This document shows positions 37,601-46,006 of a DNA stretch of 64,000 bases, one piece after another. The stretch comes from Atriophallophorus winterbourni (lineage: Eukaryota > Platyhelminthes > Trematoda > Plagiorchiida > Microphallidae). Location of the stretch: positions 1-64,000 of the forward strand of contig JACCGJ010006236.1 of NCBI GenBank assembly GCA_013407085.1, given 5' to 3'. The notes under the pieces are model-generated. The model was not told the origin of the DNA and did no database searches. It was given only the letters and a program-made list of their open reading frames with translations. Position 1 is the stretch's first letter. The number at the start of each line of letters is the position of its first letter. The position numbers were made by a program, and so were the translations under genes.

Positions 37601-40600
37601 GTTCCAGTGCTCAGTTCTCTGTATTCAGTCACGTCGGAGCCGTATACGCCTCAACCCAGTTTGCATGCGCTTTTTCTCATTTTTTTATGCCTCATCCTTT
37701 CTCCTCTTATTCGATTATATGATATTGAGGCATCGATGAGTGCTATCGGTTTGATGATGAGGATGGCGACGAATTAGTGTGCCTGTTGAGCTATCATACA
37801 TAGATTTTCAGTTGTCTATGATGACCGTATTTATAGGAATGTCGTCTTGAGCAGATTCACCCCCGTTCATAAGTCTTTACAGTAGAAAAATCAATATCAA
37901 ACCATCTTTCTGGTAACGAATTGCCTACACAGTCTCCGTAAATTGCTTTAATGCTGTTACTTATTCTTATCTCAGCGAAACAATGAACGGTAAACATACC
38001 ATTTATTGTTTCTTTCTAGTCTGAATTAACGATGACCTACTCTTGTTTGTTGTGTGACAATAGAAAATGTCGAATGCCACATGATCTGCCAACACGTGAG
38101 CTTCACCTTTTTGAATCGAAGAATCATCAGTGTACTCTGTAATTTTCTATCGTTTCGCTTCTGATACAGATTATGTTGTATTGTATTCTTGCTTCTACGT
38201 GCACGCGTCACAGGCTGCCTCTTTTAACACACCTTCCTAGTGTTTTGTACAACGAACTTGAGATTTGGACATTTAGCTATGTGCAACTCGCTGTGTTGCT
38301 TTTCTTTCAATTTCCGCGGAATCGATTCAGATTGTTGTTCAATTAACCACACGCCACGTTCCAACAATTTACATCGGCTAAACGACCCTAGCACATGGGT
38401 CCGTTGTCTTCGTGCTCCCGCGCAAATCTTGTAGAGTTTGATGCTACCACTAAATGACTGCAACCTCCATGCCATTTCTGATTCCAACATCTACATATCT
38501 AGAGTTACCTCAGCCTCGTGCACTGTATGTTGCTTTGTCAATTATGTGCTTTGATCATACGATGGTATTCAACGAAAATCCTAAAAGTGTATCATTTCTC
38601 GCATTGTGAACACAGCTCGCGGATCCTTTATACGAGCACCTGCCGAAGGAATTTTTGGAACAAAACGAATTGCTTGCTTGCAAAGCAGCAGTGGACAAGC
38701 TGGTTGGCTTGATCAAGCAAAATGTCACCCTGACCGACACCCGAAAAGTTCCCGGAAAACGGTATGTACAAGATTTGTGATTCACAGACGTGAACAAGAA
38801 CGCTGTCTCGGTTTAATGGTTTCTCCATCACTTTATACCGAATTCGCTTTTATTTCTTTTGATTTTGTGAGTTCACATAGATTCGTCAGGCGTAGAATTG
38901 ATTAGCACCGCAAATGTACTCGAAAACGTGATGCAATCTTTGTACCACCATCTCGATGGCCTGGGAAACTTTGCAGGATTTCAATTTCCACACAGAGGCA
39001 ATGACAGTGAGACACTTTATTTAGCCCCAGACTTATGATCTGGAAGGATGAATTGTTTGGTCACAACCAACATACTGATTAACGTTTGAATCTGATGCAC
39101 CCAGGAACTTCTTCGTGACATTCTAACATTCCGTGCCTTGCACGGATGTGCAATCATACAGTACTTATGTGCTGTGTGGCTAACACCGTGCTAAATTGAT
39201 TGGCCATCGGTGGTGAGGTGCATGTGAATACACGCTGCAGTCTCACTACCATCTTTATTCTCTATTTTTCATATCTATCTAGGCCTGGGCAACCTGACAG
39301 CAGTATCGCCCACGTGTAGTCACTGACTGTGTGGCACTTTGCCTGGATCAGGCTTGTGCTTTTATACCATACCATACAGGTAAATCGCAATGTGTCTAGT
39401 ATTATCGACATGCCGTTGCTAAATCTCGAAGCAGGTTTCGGTCGCTATAAATCAGTCGATATCAGCGCTATGTAACCATGCTGTAACTATCATGGCTGGA
39501 CAGCCGCGTCAATAATTCGGCGTGCACCACAAGTAAGGTGCATCAATAACATGCCATTCACACACCACGTTATGAGGAGTCCGACAAGTTTCGTCATTTT
39601 GCGAACTTTTTCCTTGTGGTTTCGGTTATTTTTGTGCCTCTTTTCGTCCTTTAACGACACTTCTTTATTATGCTTCGTCAGCATGCCAGTCAATCAACCC
39701 CGACAGAAAATAGCTAATATTTTGATGTTATGGACAGATACACCCTGATCTCAGGGACTTTGATTAGTTTCGCGCGATATGGACGTTTAATGCTGTAAAA
39801 GTGCACATTCACTTAGGCTTTAGTGCTGGTAAATCATTCCCCAAGTTGATTTGATCAAATCGTCGGAACACGACGTGCTTGCACGCAATCGTGAGATCTT
39901 TTTGAGCCCGCTTGGAATGTGTCCTCCAGAGTTGCGTTTAAAAATGATACACACGTCTATCACCAATGCTGACGTACAATCTTTTCGCCCCACTTCCGTG
40001 ATCGCAATAGACCATTGTGTAGTCTGTGACTGTGCGGCACTTAGCCTGTTTGTGATCTCATATACACATACATACATGCCAGATTGGTGCTCCTTCGTCA
40101 TTGACCTAAATGCGCTTCCGCGTGTACATAAGATTACTTCAAGGAGGCTTTTTTAAACCCCAAGTTGTCATTTGTTTCAATGATTCTCGTTTTCTTTCTC
40201 CATTTCCAAGGTTTTGCGTTTAATCTCGGTTTCCGTGTTATTTTAAAGATCAGCTTCATCTTTACCGGTCGCACCATCGCTGCAAGCTGAAGCGGTCGCC
40301 TTGGCTCTCGAACTGGATCACATGTTGTCCCAGTATGCGGAAATCTCCAGCGAACACGAAGAGGTTCGTTCCCACTGGCAATCGGCCACCGGATTACCTG
40401 CGAAGCTGCCGTGTAACCTTTCACAACACTCCCTGCGTTACGACAACATGGCTTCGTTAGGTCTTTGCGAGTTGACCTTACTGGCGCGCATGATAGCCAC
40501 GCGATCGCCACAGGCTACTGCAACTTCGCTCCCCGACGTTTTTGTGAAAACGATTGAGAAGTTGGATTACTTGTGTGATAAATTGCAACAAAACAAGGGG

Positions 40601-43516
40601 ATGCTTATCGAACCCAATTACCCGTACGTGGCTTTGAAAATATGCGATTGTTTGCAGTTTTGTTGATGCTCGTCTAGGAAGCGGTTTGAACGTAGTTACT
40701 GGTTTTCTTGGTTTGATGAAGCATCACGTGTTACTTTCTAATGCTTTGATTTGTAGTCAGTATCATGGTTTTATAACACGTGACTCTAAGTAGTTATTAG
40801 GGTCCAGACAAGTAGTGTTAAAAGCCGTATTTTGTTAAAACGATTTTCAGTATTTCGTACAACAATTGTCTTGGTGAAATGTTTCACCTTTGTTAAGAGG
40901 CCTTGACAATCCGATCCATGGATTTAACACTCAACATCTACAACCAAAATAATCGTGGTATGACATGAAAGCACAAGGCTGATCCAAGCAAAGTGCCGCA
41001 CAGCGAGAGACTGCATGTTGGCTAAAATACTGTCGGGGCTGCCCATCATTTCGTTTCCAATTAATTATTACCGAATCACAACCAGTGATTTCGACTCTAC
41101 AATCAACTGCAAACTCTCCAAATTGTGATTCAGGAGAATTAACCTATATGGTCTTCGATGGAAGCTCACTGCGTTTCTCTTGTTTAGTTAGATTTTTGAG
41201 GACAGCCTGCGTTAATCGATTAGAACACGCCTTAGTCTCTTGCAACCTCTGAATGTTTGGGACTATATTACATACAATACATCAAGTTTCGCCATAATCA
41301 GCAACGCCCAATCACAAAAACTTATACTTCCTTCGTGGCTGCTAATGAGTACAGTCTGGAGAGCTACTCATCCTTTTTTATCGTCCTCCGTTTTCTGTAC
41401 TTTTACTTGCATGGCAATACACAAACCAAATTGTGAAACATACCATTATGTAATCTGGACATCCCGCCTTGACCAGATTGATTCTAATATCATTTTGTGA
41501 TCGCCGCTGGACACGTTTTAATCACTCTCTTGTTTATCCCAGTTTGAAGTCGGGCCTTTCAACACCGAAAGTGGATGAATTACCTCCTTCCTTTGAACCT
41601 AGTAAGTCATGGTCATTTCGTTTTTTTGCGTGCTCTTTAAGGTCCTGTCTCTAGACTCGGCCTTTTAGCTTCCGTCCTAGGTCAACACATTAATTTGCTA
41701 TCATTCATTGTATCAGTTGCCGGTTACTTTTGTTTCGCACGGTTGTACAACGGAGCAGTACTTCTGTTCTGCTTCCCGCTTGACAGTATCTAAGCTCATG
41801 TGCACTCTATGACTCTGCGGCACTGCTTGCATCAGACTTGTGATTTCATACATGCACATACATGCTCTTTCGTCCGATAGCTTTGCACACGGAGAAGCAA
41901 AATTCCGATGCCATATTCGACTGTATTGAAAAATACTTATGTACTTTAACCCATTGTCTGCTGACGGTAACTCTAGTTACCACCTCAAACAAGCCGTCGA
42001 GTGCTCAGTAGCTCCCGTCGGTACCTTCAGTTACCATCGGAGTGCACTTGTCAGGCGGCGTCTGGCATCTGATCCATGAAAATTAATCATGTTTTATTTA
42101 TGCTATAATTAAGCAGAATAACACAAAATATCATAAAATACGTATATCAATTACCGTAGACAAAGGGTTAAGGTTTATATGAAATCAAAAACCTGGAGCT
42201 TAGCAACGTGTAGTGGTAAAAAAAACTACGTGGAGATACTTTCAGGTATGTGTTCAACTTGCTTGCAGTCCATTCTCGATGGCAATCGATTTAGCGCGAT
42301 GTTATCTGTTCAGGGCAAACGTACACGACACAATTGCAGGTTTGGTTCTAGGTACACATCGAACAATTGCTTTGGGTTAAAGGGAATGAGAAGGCAGCGA
42401 GCTCACAGCCTTCTTTGTTTTCCAATAGACAATTGCACTCTATTTTGAGGGCGGTTTCTGTAAAACTGATAGAAATCCATCAGCCTGGTCACAAGAAACT
42501 GGACCATATAGTTGATTGTGCGCCAATTTCATGTCTGGTTATATTGCTGGTCCCAAACGTAAAACAGCATAGTCAATGATTCCATTAAGGCTGGTATAAT
42601 TCAAGATGAAGCCGTAACCTTGTTTGTTTCCCACAACTTGCCCCGTAAACACATATTAGCCTCTTAAGCCCTCACTAATCCATTTGACGTTTATTATGCA
42701 GTGGGTATATGTCGGTTGGGAATTCACTACTCAAGTCATCGTTGTAATGATGTCCCTGGTGACGATGATCAATTTGTACACTTGAACAATTTCTATGTGC
42801 CACATAATCACATGACCGAACGGTTTAAAGTTCATAAGTGATCAGAAGCTCCTAAGTATGCTGTCCAATGAGGGCTAGAATGATGATCACGAGTGAATAT
42901 CCTTCCGAGATTGAACGGTATCGTAGACCGGCGATATGCTGATAAATCTTTGAATGTGGGTTTGCGACCCCGATCAACAAGGTTTAGAATGCTCGTGTTC
43001 TGCAACTGCGGAACGATGAAGCGAATGCTCAGAACGTCGCGTTCGCCATCTTATTATTCGCCGGAACACATTCCGTTATCGACGGTGGCGCAGAATCAGG
43101 GTTAAGAACATTTCTAAATTGTGGTACCGTTTTTAACCAATTGACCATCACGTAATACTTCAATACTTCGAATGTTCACCGCCACATTGTAAGCATGATC
43201 ACGTCAGTAGGAAACGGGAAACAAAAGTGTCGTATCCTTTTTGTATGCTAGGTGTAAGATATTTTTCACTTGTGTTACATTTTCGCCTCATACTCTATGA
43301 TGATTTTTCTTCGTTTTTGCTCCATGTAATGGTAAGCATCCGAATGTATGATTCTTATTCTTCTTCCCAGTCAACCTGAATGTCTTTCTCAACATGTTAC
43401 AACCCCCGAAACCGCGCCCCACCAAGCGAGAATTTACCGGTGTGGCCACCGCCGATTCCAAAGGAATGTGTCAGCTGTATAAATCACTACGTGAGAAAGA
43501 AAAGACTGTTACTTGA
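25677..43516 (+). CDS. INTS13: Integrator complex subunit 13 (Asunder)
   Basis: Twelve exons: 25677-25877, 25913-25987, 26024-26274, 28125-28212, 29864-30230, 32848-32940, 34286-34588, 36855-36928, 38616-38761, 40249-40623, 41543-41601, 43371-43516. All have GT/AG ends and agreeing phases, giving 2178 nt and 725 aa (human protein about 706). Recognised by KTVFILNHTNSF, VLQYCRVVFDLF, WLDEDQN, STLVQDIPMKEE followed by VELLHQAEAHD, IKWVTPK, LERSTMYWPL and the C-terminal EFTGVATADSKGMCQLYKSL. The family has an N-terminal VWA-like domain, a beta-barrel and a C-terminal tail that contacts the Integrator cleavage module; it forms a Ku-like pair with INTS14. Role: nuclear snRNA 3'-end formation and transcription attenuation. 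Exon 10 (about 125 aa) is the least conserved. The start is the first ATG before the VWA strand. Introns 1 and 2 are only 35 and 36 bp. Confidence 0.92.
26620..26685 (+). repeat. LINE-G 3'-end fragment in INTS13 intron 3
   Basis: CGATGTACATCCATGGTC followed by GGAGGCCAACAACAAC, the terminal block and (CAA)n tail found again at 29.4, 32.6 and in part at 37.1 kb. Confidence 0.55.
26797..27025 (+). repeat. (ATGT)n microsatellite split by a SINE-S
   Basis: ATGT tetramers at 26797-26868 and 26984-27025 flank a SINE-S 3' part at 26870-26986. Long open frames here are only the period-4 repeat. Confidence 0.7.
26870..26986 (+). repeat. SINE-S copy, 5'-truncated
   Basis: TAGGCCTGGGCAACCTGACA to GATCAGGCTTGTGCTTTCAT, core and 3' end in sense orientation. 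Its 3' tail runs directly into the ATGT microsatellite, which may have grown from the tail. Confidence 0.7.
27335..27430 (+). repeat. repeat V, copy 2
   Basis: Inverted match to 22905-23000 (GCTTGACCAAGAATCACTTT, AAGAACCCTAT, CAGTGGC). A short hairpin (ACATCCACATCCCTTTGGATGTG region) lies just before it at 27303-27330. Confidence 0.5.
27779..27907 (+). repeat. SINE-S copy, missing both ends
   Basis: Starts in the GTGCTAA(C/A)TTGGTT block, runs through GAGTCTCACTGCCATT and GCCTGGGCAACCTGACAG and stops at TTAGCCCA. Confidence 0.65.
28678..29490 (+). pseudogene. LINE-H reverse-transcriptase end and 3' UTR, interrupted by LINE-G
   Basis: The frame 28678-29007 encodes a LINE ORF2 C-terminus: LRWLGHVLRM, a Trp-rich stretch, LPEWGPKDENSQWLLTLSDM and AQNRVQW. 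The 3' UTR with the GTGTAGGCACCTCA block follows. At about 29152-29412 a LINE-G tail ending in (CAA)n splits the UTR, which resumes with TAGGTTCAGTAACTTTTTAG. Lies in INTS13 intron 4. Confidence 0.65.
29155..29410 (+). repeat. LINE-G 3' end nested in LINE-H
   Basis: Encodes in one frame RRATDADLPSSTYRCKRCGR and RVRLFSHSKR, the Cys-His finger that closes ORF2 of this LINE type, then CGATTGTGATGTACATCCATG and a (CAA)n tail. Confidence 0.6.
30657..30895 (-). repeat. SINE-S full-length copy with 10-bp target duplication
   Basis: 239 bp between two copies of ATGAACCCGT (30647-30656 and 30896-30905). Same sequence order as the reference copy at 18025-18248. The stem GGTAGTGAG/CTCACTACC around 30780-30825 is intact. 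Confidence 0.75.
31815..31990 (+). repeat. (TATG)n microsatellite
   Basis: About 170 bp of near-perfect TATG tetramers with a short TTTATTTCTTTATTG break near 31948. It directly precedes a LINE-G fragment. The frames across it are artefacts. Confidence 0.8.
31995..32655 (+). pseudogene. LINE-G ORF2 C-terminal part and tail
   Basis: Frames encode TKMMVYRACVLNASLHVSG, HEVKLNAFHLRSIRRILNI, QNMFTLLRQRRLWWL, then a degenerate ICGCDRS-type finger with LFSHS, and the CGATGTACATCC-like end with CAACAAC tail. A ubiquitous LINE ORF2 C-terminal pattern in flukes and many invertebrates. Heavily mutated. In INTS13 intron 5. Confidence 0.65.
33645..33735 (-). repeat. SINE-S relic
   Basis: Degenerate core (CTGCACGTGGGCAGAAATAC, CTGTCTAGGCCT) recognisable on the plus strand. 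Confidence 0.4.
33766..34106 (-). repeat. repeat T, tandem unit pair with hammerhead-like core
   Basis: A block of about 100 bp (TTTCGTGCTGTTTGCACTCA region) occurs at 33766-33870 and again, diverged, at about 34010-34106, 229 bp apart, with unrelated-looking spacer between. A third diverged block is at 57878-57965 and the spacer sequence recurs at 48405-48600. On the minus strand the block reads CTGATGA, a GTGC-AAACA-GCAC hairpin, then GAAAC, like a hammerhead ribozyme catalytic core. No ORF. Confidence 0.5.
34800..34875 (+). repeat. SINE-S 3' fragment
   Basis: ATAGTATCTCAGCCCA, GTGTGGCACTTTGCCTGG and GGCTTGTG keep the order of the SINE-S 3' half. Confidence 0.5.
35866..36078 (+). repeat. 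partial tandem duplication
   Basis: A block of about 75 bp (GATCACC, CCTATTGTAGTCTGAATAGT, GTGGTCAG, GACCCTTGATTGCGTT) at 35866-35940 recurs at 36003-36078, 137 bp on. In INTS13 intron 7. Origin unknown. Confidence 0.55.
37000..37160 (+). repeat. LINE-G 3'-end relic
   Basis: GCTGAACGCAGATGACGCCA, the TTCTCCCGAATCTGACTGTT block and TGCGATGTACATCCA match the LINE-G end at 29.2-29.4 kb. In INTS13 intron 8. Confidence 0.5.
37161..38615. other. INTS13 intron 8 remainder, nothing recognised
   Basis: Unique-looking AT-rich sequence, short frames only, up to the exon 9 acceptor at 38615. Confidence 0.4.
39141..39377 (+). repeat. SINE-S full-length copy
   Basis: From CACGGATGTGCAATCATACA to GATCAGGCTTGTGCTTTTAT and a (ACCAT)n tail. 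The sense-strand copy shows the complete family layout. No clear target duplication. Confidence 0.7.
40010..40072 (+). repeat. SINE-S 3' fragment
   Basis: GTAGTCTGTGACTGTGCGGC followed by a diverged tail side. Confidence 0.45.
40955..41047 (-). repeat. SINE-S 3' fragment
   Basis: Plus strand: ATGAAAGCACAAGGCTGATC, AAAGTGCCGCACAGCGAGAG, ending near CGGGGCTGCCC. INTS13 intron 10. Confidence 0.6.
41780..41855 (+). repeat. SINE-S 3' fragment
   Basis: TTGACAGTATCTAAGCTCAT, GACTCTGCGGCACT and CATCAGACTTGTGATTTCAT. Confidence 0.55.
41950..42167. mobile_element. piggyBac-like MITE
   Basis: 218 bp flanked by TTAA (41946-41949 and 42168-42171). The ends are inverted: CCCATTGTCTGC at the left, complement CCCTTTGTCTAC at the right. 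TTAA target duplication with CCC-starting termini is diagnostic of piggyBac. No ORF. In INTS13 intron 11. Confidence 0.65.
42172..43370. other. INTS13 intron 11 remainder, nothing recognised
   Basis: Short frames only; ends in the TTCTTCTTCCCAG acceptor of the last exon. Confidence 0.4.
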
Positions 43517-43741
43517 AGCAAACTTGTAATTACGTTTTATATATACACATACATTTTTATGAGCTTCTCGTTGTATCCCTGAGGTTGCCGGTTGCATCAG
43601 CAATAACTTTACTGCAATCGAGCATCCCACAAGTGGTTATTTAACTTTTTCAAACGAAGTGACGAGGAAGTGACAACAACACGAATGTTTAACAGTTACA
43701 ATGACAATGAGGTATCACAACAAACGTAGGAACGGCCAAAT

Positions 43742-43747
43742 AATAAA
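43742..43747 (+). promoter_or_regulatory. candidate INTS13 poly(A) signal
   Basis: AATAAA 226 nt after the INTS13 stop; the first such hexamer downstream on this strand that I found. Confidence 0.35.
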
Positions 43748-44182
43748 CTCAAATAGCTCAACAAGACAAAAGTGGTAAAAGTGTACAAAAATACAAACAG
43801 CTTCAAATGTTTGCATGTCAGTAAAATTATTTCAATTGTCCATCTTATCCCATCGTCAAAGTGATCCACATAGCTTCTTGTTGGCCACATGCTTTTCGTC
43901 ACACGGTGATTACGAATATAATCCTTCAGTTAACTTCAACAATCTAACATATCAAGGGCCACAAGGGCCTTTCAGTCGAATGACCATAGTTCAAATCACA
44001 CCGTGGTTCTCATATTCACAAAAATGCGTTTAACCCAATTTCCACACCATATTCCCGGGTGAAAATGGCAATGACAATTGCCGGAAAAGTGAATGCCTAA
44101 CTCTCTATCAAACGGGTGAGATCCTATCACCCGTACAGGTACGTGTTAATGAATCTAAAGATAATCACGGTATCTATAGAGC

Positions 44183-45185
44183 GGTGGCCGGCTCTTAATC
44201 ACGGACACTTAATCCCCAGACATTTAATTACCAAGTCACTTCATCCCCATGGAAGGTATTTAACACTTTGACTGCGTCGTGCGTCATATGTGGTACACGC
44301 AATGATGTCCCAAACTGCGACGTGCACCATATATGGTACATGCATTATCGTGACGCTATATGGCGCACGATGTCCCCAAAGATAGCAGTTTCTGTTCCAC
44401 GCAACGTGTACCAATTGAGGCTCACTGTTTTTATGTCAGAATCTTGAAGAACTCACTCGTAGCAAAGCGGCGCACAACCTCCCACCTCACTGTCTTCTCT
44501 GACACTGAAGTTAGACAGGTTTCAACACGTCGCACCACGGGAATACAGGCTATTTTGGCAGTCGCAGTCAAAGGGTTAAGATAAGAAGTTATTTACATGT
44601 GTGCAATGACTCTTGAATATGGAACAAGAAGCAAAGGTCGAAGGACATTAATTTACACGTGAAACGAGTTTTGGTTCGAGAAGCAATCAAATAATGACAA
44701 TATTAATCGGAGATGTAGTAAGTTTGTCACAAGTGTAGAGCGAGATTACTTACATCTTACGATGATATCGTACGTAATTTCTCACTTCACAATCACGAGT
44801 GCAACAAAGAAAAAGTTTTGGCGAACAATGTCAACATCCCATCATGTGGACATTTCTTAACGGTTTGCGAAAGGGTTGTTGACAGCATACGTCCTCTGTT
44901 CTTCAAGCAAGTGCTGGGGTTCATATCAAACAGAAGAAGAAGTATGCGGAAATATGCGCCATGACATCTCGAGCAATTCAGCGATATTCAATCACGGAAA
45001 GATTGACGTTTTAAAATCAATTGCATATCTCTCCTGCTAAATTAATTCATTTGAACGTATTCCGCATTCTTCAGAAGTTATCAAACGGGGGATTGAGTGA
45101 CTGAAGTTCAATTGACTGGGGATGAAGTGATTTGGTGATTAAATATCTGGGGGTTAAATGTCTGGCGATTAAGTGTCAGTAAACC
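44183..45185. mobile_element. Mutator-like MITE with long terminal inverted repeats
   Basis: 1003 bp between two copies of CTATAGAGC (44174-44182 and 45186-45194). The left end has GACACTTAATCCCCAGACAT and TCACTTCATCCCC; the right end has the same in inverse (GGCGATTAAGTGTC, GGGGATGAAGTGATTTGG). A 9-bp target duplication with long inverted repeats fits Mutator-like elements. The termini contain short sub-repeats of about 15 bp. No transposase. A piggyBac-like MITE sits inside. Lies between the INTS13 and SCAP 3' ends. Confidence 0.55.
44264..44575. mobile_element. piggyBac-like MITE nested in the Mutator-like MITE
   Basis: 312 bp flanked by TTAA (44260-44263 and 44576-44579) with termini CACTTTGACTGCG and, inverted, CCCTTTGACTGCG. 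The interior has repeated short palindromes (CATATGTGGTAC, CATATATGGTAC). No ORF of note. Confidence 0.65.
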
Positions 45186-45194
45186 CTATAGAGC

Positions 45195-45729
45195 ATATAG
45201 CAAATCATTTTGACGGAACTCACGCGGATAATTTTAGTTGGTCATGATAGAAGTCATTATTAAAACGAGTGGGAACAGAATGTCTAACTTTAATACAGGC
45301 GAGACGTAAAGTCTCCCATGGAGAGAAATGAGGCATATATTGTTGGTCTCCTTCGGTCAATGGATGAGCATCGCGAGCGAATGATAAGCTCTCACACTAT
45401 CGTTTCACCTGACTTTACAACCTGATTGGATTCGACTTCATCCGCAACGTTCACAGCCATGGCTAGTACTGGGTCGATCGACGTGATTGCTCGGTATCGG
45501 CGTGATTTGCGTTCAGCAACCGAAAGCAGCGTCCACCCTCGGTTCTAAGCTCAAAGATGACGCTTTAAAACTGAGCGGAGGTGTGCCAACAAGCTTCTTT
45601 GCATTTCAAGTGTGGTGCATGAAATACACCCAATTTCGCACAACCGAAAGCTTCACGACAACCAGTAAAAGTTTGGAGAAGAGCGTTCGAGGAAGCCAAA
45701 ATTTTGCATACATTTCCTTCTGATTTGTA
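45195..45729. other. intergenic, nothing recognised
   Basis: Between the MITE and a SINE-S copy; short frames only. Confidence 0.35.
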
Positions 45730-45895
45730 CGAATATGCAAACGTACAGCACTTTTGTACTGCGCAGTTAGGACCGGTACTGCGCAGCATTCGAAAAATTC
45801 TGAAGTCTCATTACATTTTTATTTCCCACATCTTTCTAGGCCTGGGCAACCTGACCGTATTTTAGCTCACGTGCGGTCCATGACTGCACCACGTT
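45730..45895 (+). repeat. SINE-S copy next to the SCAP 3' end
   Basis: ATGCAAACGTACAGCACTTT, a diverged middle, TAGGCCTGGGCAACCTGACC and GCGGTCCATGACTGC. On the minus strand it supplies an AATAAA at 45818-45823. Confidence 0.6.
45818..45823 (-). promoter_or_regulatory. candidate SCAP poly(A) signal
   Basis: AATAAA on the minus strand 184 nt past the SCAP stop at 46007, lying inside an antisense SINE-S. Confidence 0.35.
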
Positions 45896-46006
45896 GTATT
45901 TCAAAAAACTATGATTTACACGAATATCATTCGATTGGTTAATAGCAAAGGTCACATGACATACAAGTACAAAATATGGCGATAAAAAAATCAGATATTC
46001 CTTGAA

